A stretch of 64,000 nucleotides of DNA from Torreya grandis (taxonomy: Eukaryota; Streptophyta; Pinopsida; Cupressales; Taxaceae), in NCBI GenBank assembly GCA_037957365.1, contig JARHVA010000006.1, positions 10,416,501 to 10,480,500 on the forward strand. The letters are read 5' to 3'. Shown in pieces: positions 33,880-44,356 of this stretch. Position 1 is the stretch's first letter. Each line of letters starts with the position of its first letter. The notes beneath the pieces were generated by a model that saw nothing but the letters and a program-made list of their open reading frames with translations, had not been told where the DNA came from and made no database searches. A program made the translations under genes and the position numbers.

Positions 33880-36800
33880 TGTTATGTTGTAAAAATGGGT
33901 TTTAATAGATCCTCAGGTTATGATTAGATGTAGATGCTCTATTATCCAATGTAATCTCCCCATTTTTTAATGTATTTTCAATGAGGTGTTTGATCTACAC
34001 ACAACAATGTAGAGTATGTCCATGCACACAATGGTATTCATAGAACTCATTCTCTCTATACCAATATGGATATGGAATACCCTCAAGATAATGCTTTGAT
34101 TTTAGCCAACTAATCATATTAGATACGGATAACATGTGAAACATGACTTCAATAGGTTCACCAATATCATTAAAGACTTAATGAGTAAGGGTATTTATTT
34201 TTAGAGGAGGGGTTTGTAAAGGTAATGGTTGTTGCATTTGCGGAGAAGGTCTAGGTTGTTGTGAAGGCTACACTTGATGAATGGGTTGATAATGAGGAGT
34301 AAGTTTCATTTGTGATATAGGCTAAGAAGATGGTGTTTTCACTATTTGGACATGATACAACCTGATTACTCCATTTCCAATGACATTCTTGTTATGGTTG
34401 AATTGATTGGATTTTTCATAGTTACTAGTCTAGGCTAGTTCTAATGCTTACGCTTGGACTTGGTTTTGGTTTTGGTTCTGATTTTGCTTTATTACTTTAT
34501 TTTGGTTCTGATTTTTATTTGAATAGGTGAGCTTAATAATCCATTTGTTAATAAAGGCCTTTTCAATTTACAAATTTTTGTTGATGATCTCTTTGAAAGT
34601 GTGTACACTGAAGCTCCAGATGATAGGATATATCATTATGTAATTTTATTGTAAACGTAATGGCCAATTATTTGTCTAGTAAGCTATGGGTGAAGTGAAT
34701 AATAAACACTCTCCATATCTGTGATAGCTTGTGAATCTTTCACCAACTTTCTATTTGGCTTGATTCAAATCTACCAATGAAATCTCATGTTTGAGATTAT
34801 AGGAGAAATGTTGCACAAATTTGTCTGAGAGGTCATCAAAATTAGATTTATAATTCTTTGGTAATTTTAGGAACCACAAAGCCTATCTTGCTAGACTTCA
34901 AGGAAACAAAAGGAGTAAATAAATGTCACTATAATCCACTGGTTGAAAAGCAATATAGAATTCTATCAAATGGGCCTTAGGGTCTTCTTTACCCTTGTAT
35001 TTATCAAATTTTAGTGGTTCATAACTTGGAGGAAATGGTATCTACAGATACTTCATGTTGAATGGGTATGAACACACATTATCTAGTTTGAATTTCTTAG
35101 TCTATTTCCATACTTTAATGGTGGCAATCACATCATTTATTATAGTTCTCGTGCCAGGAAACTAGATGGAACATTTGGCTGAGGTGGAATCTGGGTGGTC
35201 AAAGGTGGATTACCTTGATTGGGGTATAATGGAGGAATGGTTTGTTATGAAATGCTGGTTTGATGAGTAAATCGACCTATAATATGCATCTATGGATTGG
35301 GATATGGTTATTGAAATTGCACACATTGTGGTGTTATATTTTGGTTTGGATTTAGTATATAGCCCTGGTTTTGAGGAAATTGTGATTGTGATAGAAGGAT
35401 ATGGCTTGGGGTAAAGTATTATGCCTATTGAGGATGAATATGGACTTATTGTCAACTAGTCAAACCTGGCTGAATGAGAGGAACTTGTTGTGAACCAAGG
35501 CCCTATCTTTGAATTTATGGCACATGATAAACAAAAGGAAATTATTGCCTAATTGGTACTTATTATAAAATGGTACCTATTTATTGTGTAGACACCAGCT
35601 ATGAAGTAGATGCTTATAGGGTGTTCAACATTTGTCTTTGACCAATAAATATACATTATTGATTAGACAATGTTTATGATTATAAAGGTATATTAGTTTG
35701 TGACTGCAGAGGTACATTTATCACTACCTGTCAAGGTGGAACATTGGTTTCCACCTTTTAAGGTGGCATAATGTTCTGCCTTTGATGTGGTGGTATACTA
35801 GAGTATGCTTTTTTTTGGAATGTTAGTCATCACCTGTTGAGGTGGAGTAGCATTCATAATTTGTTATTGAGGCAAATCACTAGTATGTGCTTGATTACTT
35901 AATCTCTACAGCTATGTGCTTGAAGAAGTAGCTGGTTGGGGATTAGAAGTAACTTATTGTGGTTAGGATGTAGGAGTTCATGCCCCCTACTATTGTGAAC
36001 CACTCTTTGTATTAACTAAATTCACTTGTTATTATAGACCATTTATTGGTGCAATTAAACCATTTTGGCCTAGATTGGAAGACACTTGTGTCTATTATGT
36101 TTAGCACGTTATTTTATGTAGAAGCAGTAGTCACTTATTCAATATCTAGGACATTGTACATGTCACCAACTAAATTTATTTATGCAAATGGGTCTATACC
36201 CAAATTATCTTGACTTGTCAACTCAATTAACACTCTTGTTGAAGGGTCTAATTCTATGAGTTGGGCATTTGACATGGCCATGGCATTAAAATTGTGTACT
36301 AGACTCAAATAGGTTTGATATGCTTGTTGCATTTTCATGAAGTGGTCCTCCAAGAGGCCCTTTCATTTTACAAGCATATTTGGGTCTTGATATGAAATCA
36401 ACATGAGCACTTGAGGATGGCTAGTAGAGGCCTAATCAATGGTTTGTGTATAAGGTGTGTTTAGAAGCACTCTAACTAGACTTGGTTAATTTTCATGGGG
36501 GAAGTCTTTTGGAAACTTGGCCTCTACCTCTGCGGATCTAACTGAAACCCCATCCTTATTTTCAAGCAAGTGATGATAAAACAAATAAAGATTATATGTT
36601 GATGGCATAATAACATAATACAGTGGTTTTTTAGCTTATTCTACAACTAATAGTATGTTAGAAAAATATTGTGTGTTTTTCTCTTGATCTTGCTTTGAAT
36701 AGGGAGGTGTGTTAACCAAATAATGGGATAATTAATCTAGAATTTGTCGCCTAGATTGATTACTGTAAGGAGGATAAGGATCCATCTCACAAACTACATC

Positions 36801-36914
36801 ATCACCATAAGTGTCTTGAATAAAGTCATCATTCATGATTACGCTATCATAACCTAGATTGTACATGGCTTCACTACAAGTGTAAGTAGACATATCCAAA
36901 TCGATGATAAACAT
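33880..36914 (-). pseudogene. Gag of element C (Tat/Ogre-like Ty3/gypsy)
   Basis: The frame from 36914 opens MFIIDLDMSTYTCSEAMYNL, like the frame from 52469 in element E. Next come HHLLENKDGVSV and EAKFPKDFPHEN (near 36500), a Gln/Pro-rich stretch, and the capsid core EPLKFDKYKGKEDPKAHL, IEFYIAFQPVDYSD near 34930-35030. A histidine/cysteine motif ENEFYEYHCVHGHTLHCC (about 34000-34050) recalls the C-H nucleocapsid motif of plant Ty3 elements. Many stops and frameshifts are present. The long Gln/Asn-rich amino part before the capsid core is unusual for standard gypsy gag. Confidence 0.68.
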
Positions 36915-37514
36915 TCTATGAAGAAGGCCTAGAGTTTTTAAAACTCTTAAAAATAAGGTCCAAAAGAGAAATGGTCCAAACTTGTTATAACTTGGTCTAG
37001 GGACAGAGCTATTTCTCCAAAAATGTCTATGAAAAACTTGGTCTAAAATAATCTAACATCAAATGTAATATACAAATGGTCAAGTGGATGGATAAAATCA
37101 AATGCCAAACTTAAGTAAAAAGTATTTCAAACAATGTTAAACTAGGTCTAAAAAAAAGGTTGCTAGGTCTTTTGGGAACAAGACACAAAAGCTAGAATCA
37201 AAATGACTGTGTAAAATAAAAAGGGAATTGTTAAGAATCTTGGAAACACGACACAAGATCTAGACTTAAAAAAGGAAATTGTTAGGTCTTTTGGAAACAA
37301 GGCACAAGATCTATACTTTTAAACAAACTAGGTTTAAAAAGGCAAGAGATTAGGCTAACACATTTGAAACACTTTGAATCAAACTAGTCATTCGTATTTA
37401 AACATACACTTGATCACTTGGAAAATACATTGAAATTTAGGCATATGGAATATAGACCACTTCCCCAAATTTAGACACAAAAATAATCTTTAAATCAAGC
37501 AAAGAATTGGTCTA
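36915..37514 (-). other. Leader region of element C, part 1
   Basis: Aligns with 52470-53000 of element E (words AGAGTTTTAAAACTC or AGAGTTATACAAACTC, CCAAACTTG, GGAGCTGTATCTC, CCTAACATCAAATG). It is interrupted by element D at 37519 and resumes at 44357. Confidence 0.7.
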
Positions 37515-37519
37515 AGTTA

Positions 37520-37957
37520 TGATAGAATTGTCCAAGATCCAACTGATAGAATCAAACACACGAATTGCAAATGCAAAGCAAATAGAAACATAACTCCATT
37601 GTTGAGACTAAAATCTAAACAGAGTAAAACTACAATAATATTGCATTCATAACTCATTAAAAATTAGCTTAGATGAGAGGCATATTTATAGGTACAATGG
37701 AGGCATAGAGCCAAGCCATTTGGCAATGTGAACACAAGACTTTTGCCAAATGGTTTGTGTGCTCCATATGTCAATATTGGTGGGTAATGGTATCCTTACC
37801 CACCAATTTGACTACAATTTTTCTATGTGCATGTGCAACTTAATTACTTCATTTATGACACCTAAGTGACCTCAAAATAACACCTAAGCAAGTTAAACAC
37901 ATGTGTAATAATAATCCATAATAATAAATACAAGGAAAATAATATCTTACACTAACA
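37520..37957 (-). repeat. 3' LTR of element D
   Basis: Starts TGATAGAATTG and ends CTTACACTAACA on the + strand. TATAAATA (- strand, 37683-37690) is the likely promoter element. In the first ~190 bases I count 18 differences from the other LTR, 16 of them transitions. Confidence 0.93.
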
Positions 37958-37968
37958 CCCCCCCTTAA
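37958..37968 (-). promoter_or_regulatory. Polypurine tract of element D
   Basis: On the - strand AAGGGGGGG abuts the TGTTAGTG start of the 3' LTR, the normal place of the plus-strand primer. Confidence 0.75.
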
Positions 37969-38020
37969 GTGTAGCTTAGATGGGCAAACAAAATTGGGTC
38001 CCAACAACATGGCCTGATGA

Positions 38021-38496
38021 GGTACCCAAGTACAATACAACTCTCACAAAGTGGATGGAAAGGAGAAAACCCATAGGAACCCCCCCCCTCCCTTAAAAGA
38101 GAGAAAAGAAGAGGACTTGAAGGCCCTCCCTGAAGATGATGCTGATGTAGCCTGTACCCCAAGAAAAGTACACAAATGAATATACTTACTCTCAATGAAG
38201 GGTTTGGTGAATATATCAGCTATCTACTCTATAGTTTGGCAAAATTTGAGATCAATGAGGTACCCAAGTACAATACAACTCTCAAAAAGTGGATGAAAAG
38301 GAGAAAACCCATAGGAAACCCTCCCCCCCTAAAAGAGAGAAAAGAAGAGGACTTGAAGGCCCTCCCTAAAGATGATGTTGATGTAGCCTGTACCCCAAGA
38401 AGATCACACAAGTCAATATACTTACTCTCAATGAAGGGTTTGGTGAATATATCAACTATCTACTCTATAGTTTGGCAAAATTTGAGATCAATGACT
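38021..38496 (-). repeat. 238-bp tandem duplication between RNase H and 3' LTR of D
   Basis: GGTACCCAAGTACAATACAA begins at 38021 and again at 38259. Each unit ends GAGATCAATGA. The copies are nearly identical, with small indels in a C-rich run (CCCCCCCCCTCCC against CCCTCCCCCCC), and contain no recognised domain. Confidence 0.9.
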
Positions 38497-38499
38497 TAT

Positions 38500-39860
38500 C
38501 CATGAATGAGCTCCCAAATGAAGTGCATATGAATCTTGATGTGCTTGGTCTATTGATGTTGTACTGGATTCCTATAGATCTAGATGGTGCTGTGGTTATC
38601 ACAAAAGATGATTATGGGTTGCTTGAACTATATACCAAACTTATTAAGAATCCCCTAAAGCCAAATAGCTTTAGTAGCAACATTGATAGCCCCTCTATAT
38701 TCAGCCTCAGTAGATAATAAAGCAATATCATTTTACTTCTTGATTGAACAACTAATTGGTCCTAAACCAAGTGAGAAAATATATCCTAAAGTGGACTTAT
38801 GATGTTGAATATTGCTAGCACAGTGTAAATCTATGTATCAAATCAAGTCATTATCAATGCCTGCTCCATAGTGAATCCCAAAACTGTGAGTACCCTAAAT
38901 GTAGTGGAGAATATATTTGTCTCCTTTCCAATGTAGCTCATCTAGTGTTTGTATAAACCTAGAGACCATGCCCATTACATATGAATTATCAGGTCTAGTG
39001 TGAGTTAGATAGATGAGGCTGCCAACTAGTTATTGATACAAGGTAGCATCAACCAATGGAGAAGAACACTCAACCTCAAGTTTGACTCTAGAAAGAAAGG
39101 GAGTCAGAGCTGGCTTACAATTATCCATATGAAACTGTGCAAGAAAATCAAGAGCATACTTGGATTGTGTAATGGTAATACCTGAGTCAGATTATGAAAT
39201 ATCAATACTAAGGAAGTAATGCAATAAACCTAAGTCAGTCATAGAGAATTTATCATGCATAGCAGTTTTCACTACTACAATAAAGGATTAATAACTCCCT
39301 GTGATCAACAAGTCATATACATATAGAACCATAATCAAGAGTGAATTATCTTATTGCAAGATGTAGACATTCAGATCAGAATTGTGTCTAGTGAACCCAA
39401 TTGTGAGAAGAAATGAATCCATCTTGGCATACCAAACTTGAGGGGCCTGTTTGAGGCCATAGATATATTTTTTAAGTTTACACACCAAGGAAGAATCTTC
39501 CATAAAACCTTGTATTTGTTTCATAAATATCTCCTCCTCAAGGTCACCATGAAGAAAGGCACTCTTCACATCCATTTGATGAACATCCCAATGATAAGCT
39601 GTGGCAATAGAAAGAGTGAGTCGAATAGAGTTTATTTTAGTGACTAAAACAAATGTTTTAGTATGGTCTATGTGAGGAACTTATGAAGATACTTTTTCTA
39701 CTAATCATGCTTTGAACTTATCCACCGACCCATTTGTTACAAATTTTGTTTGATAGATCCACTTACATTAAACAAGTTTCTTTCCCTTGGGAAGTGGTAC
39801 TAGATCCTACGTGTGGTTCCTAATTAAGGAAATATACTCTTCATGCATATATGTATCCCA
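38500..39860 (-). pseudogene. Reverse transcriptase and RNase H of element D
   Basis: On the - strand: LVPLPKGKKLV, CKWIYQTKF, DHTKTFVLVTKINSIR, then QMDVKSAFLHGDLEEEIFMK, KYIYGLKQAPQVWYAKMDSF and the catalytic box LYVYDLLITGS, where the usual YVDD has become YVYD. The connection and RNase H follow: VGSLIYLTHTRPD, STLGYIFSLGLGPIS and LLSTEAEYRGAINVATKAIW. All are standard Ty1/copia motifs. Several stops and the changed catalytic Asp indicate loss of activity. Confidence 0.88.
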
Positions 39861-40159
39861 CTCAAGAATGCCAGATGCTTCATGAAATGATTGTGAATTA
39901 GAAGCACAAGAAATGAAAACATGTGGAACACCCTAAAATTATGAATGAGTCTATCTGATATCTAATGGATTCCCAACCTAATCACCTACACTCTGTACAG
40001 TCTATCTAGCCCAAAGAGGACCTAAAATCAAAGAATAAAGGAGAGATTCTTCAACTTTAGAAATGTGACTATGAATGGAATGAGGTGAATCTCTATCACT
40101 ATCCTCATCATCTAAACTAGAAGAAGAATATTCATTAATAGGTATCTGATCTGGATGAT
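39861..40159 (-). pseudogene. Integrase-to-RT linker of element D
   Basis: An acidic, serine-rich relic (YSSSSLDDEDSDRDSPHSIH) typical of the poorly conserved region between copia integrase and RT. Confidence 0.6.
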
Positions 40160-41104
40160 CTAAATAATATGAACTGTCATCATACCACAATGAGTCCAAA
40201 GAGGAGGGAGAAGTGTCGTGTGTAGAGTTTGATGGACCCTCTTGAAAGCGTACACTCCTCTCAATGAATAAATTAGGTATGGTAGGATGAAGAAGCCTAT
40301 ATCCCTAACACCTTCTGCATACCCAATAAATATGCAAGTCCTACTCTGACGTTTTATGGCCTTATATTTCTTCTTAGGAATGTGGGCCATAACTGGAGAT
40401 CCAAATAACCTAAATTGCTTAACTTTAGGTTTTTGATTTCTCCAAGCTTCAAAAGGAATGATCCCTTTCAATGCTTTATGAGGAACATGATTTTGGATAT
40501 ATCAAGTACAATTAATGACTTCTACCCAATATTGTGGTGTAAGTGATTTGGAATGTATCATATAGTTTGTAATTTCCTTCAAAGATCTATTCTTATGTTC
40601 TAAAACACCATTCTACTGATGACTATATGGAACTATTCATTGTAGATCAATCCCTTCTGAAGTACAAAACTACTCAAAGTGATGATTAACATACTCACCA
40701 CCATTATCAGTGCACAAAATTCTAATGGTTTTCCTTAACTGTTTCTCAACAAGAGTCTTGAAATCCTTAAAATGGTCAAAGACCTTAGACTTTTGTTGAA
40801 TAAAATACACCTAGATATACCTAGAGAAGTCATCTATGAAGGTAAGCATGTACCTAGCCTTGTTGAATGAAGGCTTTGGAAATGGTCCAAAAATATCACT
40901 ATGAATTAGCTCCAAAAATTTAGTGGCTCTCCATGATTTGCCTTTGTCATATTTCTCTTCAGGATGTTTACCAAGCATGCAATCTTTACAAACACCATCA
41001 AAACAATGAACACAAGGCAACCCTATTACCATATCTTGTTGACTGAGTTGTTCTAAGTAGTGATAGTTTAGATGGCCAAATAGCTCATGCCATAGTTTTC
41101 TCAC
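40160..41104 (-). pseudogene. Integrase of element D
   Basis: GAG-pre-integrase and zinc-binding part: LWHELFGHLNYHYLEQLSQQ then CKDCMLGKHPEEKY (HHCC pattern). Catalytic core: LELIHSDIFGPF (Asp), [14 protein letters not shown] (Asp) and NGVLEHKNRSLKEI (Glu); all three acidic residues remain. The carboxyl part reads PFEAWRNQKPKVKQFRLFGS and CIFIGYAEGVRD. Stops and small frameshifts occur near 40500-40810. Confidence 0.88.
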
Positions 41105-41185
41105 TCCATTAGAATGAGTGAGTAATGCAGTAGAAGGGTAATCAAGAGCAAAATTTGATAAGGTGTATAACCTTGATTGGTGATT

Positions 41186-41560
41186 TTATTTTCTAATGGC
41201 CACTATAGTATTACTATGTAGGTCCTTAATGACAATAGAATCTGGAGTAAACACAACTTTCTTGCCTGATCTAATGTGGGTGATTTGATAAATATATAGG
41301 AGATTAGTTGACAGTGATGGAACACATAAGACATTTTCAAATATTCCATCATTAACTTCAACAGATCCTCTCCCACAAACTTCAATAGAAGTATCATCAC
41401 CTATTAAAATAGATGGCATAAAACATGTCTCTAAAGATGAGAACAAGTCTCGTGAAGAAGCCATGTGATGTGAAGCACTAGAATCAATCACCCATGTGGA
41501 TGGCTGAGATACTATTGCAATAAGGGCATTGACCTTACCTTTTCCCTTACTACTTTATTT
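41186..41560 (-). pseudogene. Aspartic protease of element D
   Basis: WVIDSSASHHMASSRDLFSS carries the protease site as DSSAS, not DSGAS. Then follow ILIGDDTSIEVCGRGSVEV, VLCVPSLSTNLLYIYQIT and KKVVFTPDSIVIKDL. It shares its frame with the integrase part that follows but not with gag, so a frameshift lies at 41561-41648. Confidence 0.83.
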
Positions 41561-41648
41561 TGACTTAGAAGACTCTTATGTTGATGAGGTTGATTTGATT
41601 GTATCAGAGACATTGATGTTGTTTTTCTCAAGCATCTTTGGTAAATGA

Positions 41649-42527
41649 TCAATCTATTTTTTTTATACATTTTGTTTGATCATGCCCAGTTATCTTACAA
41701 TTGGCACATGTGATCCTTTCTTTCTTGGATTTCCCACATGAAGAGGAGGACTCATATGATACTTCTGGATTAGTATCTAATTTTTGACCCTTTAGTTGCT
41801 CTTGGTCCTTCTTGTTTTGTTTCTTCTCCTTATTTATTGAAGTCTTCAGTTTGTCATGACTCAACAAAGCGTGTGATTTAGAGGACTTCAATGTACCCAT
41901 TTGAATGAGTTTGTCTTGATCCCTAGTTAATTCTTTGGCAAAATCATCTAAGGATGGCATAATCCATGCAGGTCTTAGGGCACGTTTCAAAGCATAAAAG
42001 GTAGAGATAAAAATTGAGTAGTCAGGACCTAACTTGGAAAGAATAGAGAGGATCAATTGTTCATCCTTTTTCTCTATACCACACAATCTTAATTGCAACC
42101 TAAGTGATTTAATTTTGGTGAAAAAGTCTTCTATAGTGTTAAAATTGCCTAGACTCAAACTAATGAGCTCATTCTCTAGCTCATGACCGTTCATTACATC
42201 CTACTTCCCAAAGAGTTGTTCCAAAGTGTTCCAAATCTCATGTGGTGATTTAGTAGATTCAATGCAAAAGAATAAGTCAAGAGAAACAAACAAACACAAA
42301 AGACCATATGCTTCATCACACCTATTATACCACTTAATTTTATCTGCACCAAGTTTTAGTTCAATTTTTATATTCATGGTTATCCTGTGTAAACCTCTGT
42401 TTCTTAGAAAAATTTTCACTTTATATTTATAGTCATGATAGTTGAATGGAGTGAGAAGTGGATCCAAATTGTGATCCATGATGTAGTGCAAGTAGAAACT
42501 AAATGAGCAATAGAGAAGGAAAGACAC
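41649..42527 (-). pseudogene. Gag of element D, nearly intact
   Basis: One frame from 42527 to 41649 is broken by a single stop (TAG at 42201-42203). It opens DPLLTPFNYHDYKYKVKIFL, continues HEIWNTLEQLFGK, and after the stop NGHELENELISLSLGNFNTI, EKKDEQLILSILSKLGPDYS. This is the UBN2/copia gag pattern. It ends with a zinc knuckle CANCKITGHDQTKC (C-X2-C-X4-H-X4-C) and a lysine-rich segment. It is the best preserved gag here. Confidence 0.88.
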
Positions 42528-42593
42528 TCAATAATGCTCCTTGAAACTATAAAAAAAAATCTCCCCAAATTACAAAGGTTTGGTACTTTATGT

Positions 42594-42691
42594 TTTAGTG
42601 CATATACAATCAACACTTTAGTGCGCATACAATTGACACTTTATGTTTTAGTGCATATACAATCAACAATTTAGTGCATATATAATGGGCA
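42594..42691 (-). repeat. Short tandem repeat in the leader of element D
   Basis: Four units of about 24-29 bases share TTTAGTGCATATACAATCA with variants (TTTAGTGCGCATACAATTGA, TTTAGTGCATATATAAT). They lie just upstream of the gag start. Confidence 0.75.
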
Positions 42692-43907
42692 CCAAATTTT
42701 TGCACAATAAAGCCCAACAAATCTTTAAGATATCGTGCAGGGCCAAAGACAGTCATAAACACGAGTATAGAGTTGATTCATGAAGCTTCAACTCATGTAA
42801 GAAGGATAGATGGTGAAAATAATGCAAATAAGGTACTAAATAGTATATCTTCACTTAGATATAATGAATTGTAGGTATAGATTCACATAATAAACCATAA
42901 ATATATAATCGATATTGTCAAAGTGTATGATTTGGTAGAGTGTTCACCATCTTGAAATACACACAACAACAAGATGACTATCTGAGGTCATTTAATACAC
43001 ATAGCAACAAAGTGGTTGGCATAGAAATGAGAGAAATCTTTGCATTAAAGGCACAAATAACAATGCACGCTCATAAAAAATAGATGTTAGACTCAGTCAA
43101 GAATGCATCTATAAATGAGCAATCTATGTAATGATTACATAAGTGATAGTGCAAGATCACAAAAAATGGACGTTGGGCTCAACCAAAAAAATGTCCATGA
43201 GGAGAATAAGAGTGTTAAATTGTGAGTTAAGTAAAGGAGAGAAGAAATTTTATTTTGCTTGTGAGGGGGTTTGACCGCCTACCAAAATTGGACCTCACCC
43301 TTCATGAAATAAAAGGAATATTACAAAACAATGAAAAAAACTATTTACATTATGATTTCCCATAATAATATTGTTTTTATAAAAACAATTAAAAAAAATC
43401 AAAACTTCATCATCAAAAACGTAATTTTTACAATTTTCTGAATACTATCACAATTAATAAAACTATGATAACTTTCACAATTCTTAAAAAAATTATGAAT
43501 TTCAAAATGATGTAGAAAGAGGAAATAAAGGTGCATAGAACCTATAAATTTTTATGAGCGATTATATACTATTTAATCACAATCATAAAAATATTAGTCA
43601 TTTTTTAGAAAAAATGGATTTACAAAACAACTTGTAAATCTTGCCTCTTTATCAAAAAATGATTTTGTTTGCTGTCGAATCAACCTGAATCCTTATTTAA
43701 AATCTACAAAAGGTTAATTATATGTCTAATACAATTAAAATAATTAAAAATACTGATGAAGATCACCAATTAGAGAAGAAAGGACTGTAGATGATACACA
43801 CAGATCTATAGGTTTCTTCTTTACAATCTTAGTTAGAATACAAACTCAAAAAAATACTCAAGATTTCAAGAAATTAACAACAAAATGGTGTTTGTTACTC
43901 GAAAAGA
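42692..43907 (-). other. Untranslated leader of element D
   Basis: AT-rich, without coding potential. A segment near 43075-43110 (GGACGTTGGGCTC-like words) recurs loosely near 43165-43200. An unusually long leader (about 1.3 kb) for a copia element. Confidence 0.55.
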
Positions 43908-43919
43908 GCTCTAATACCA
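43908..43919 (-). promoter_or_regulatory. Primer binding site of element D (initiator tRNA-Met type)
   Basis: TGGTATTAGAGC on the - strand directly follows the 5' LTR. It differs by one base from the classical copia site TGGTATCAGAGC. Confidence 0.9.
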
Positions 43920-44351
43920 TGATGGAATTGTCCAAGATCCAACTGATAGAATCAAACACATGAACTGCAAATGCAAAGCAAATAGAAGCAGAACTCTGTT
44001 ATTGAGACTGAAATCCAAATAGAGCAGAATTACAATAATATTGCATTCATAACTCATTAAAAAATAGCTTAGATGAGAGGTGTATTTATAGGTACAATAG
44101 AGGCATAGAGCCAAGATATTTGGCAATGTAAACATAAGACTTTTGCCAAATAGTTTGTGTGCTCCATATGTCAATATTATTGGGTAAGGGTATCTTTACC
44201 CACCAATTCAATTTTCTCATGTGCATGTGAAAATTAATTAACTCATTTATGACACCTAAGTGACCTAAAAATAAAACCTAAGCAAGATAAACACATGTGT
44301 AGCAATAATCCATAATAATAAATACAAGGAAAATAATATCCTACACTAACA
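43920..44351 (-). repeat. 5' LTR of element D
   Basis: Partner of 37520-37957. TATAAATA on the - strand at 44083-44090, about 260 bases into the LTR. Confidence 0.93.
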
Positions 44352-44356
44352 AGTTG

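Larger units (their letters stand above)
37520..44351 (-). mobile_element. Element D: Ty1/copia LTR retrotransposon
   Basis: Two 0.43 kb LTRs (37520-37957, 43920-44351) start TGAT(A/G)GAATTGTCC and end ACACTAACA. The flanks AGTTA (37515-37519) and AGTTG (44352-44356) form a 5-bp target duplication with one mismatch. The order gag, protease, integrase, RT, RNase H on the - strand is the copia order. Primer site TGGTATTAGAGC and a G-rich polypurine tract are in place. The paralogous leader of element E near 52990-53025 (TCGAAGTTATGCAACCCAAAAG) preserves the unoccupied site, which confirms the boundaries. Confidence 0.95.
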
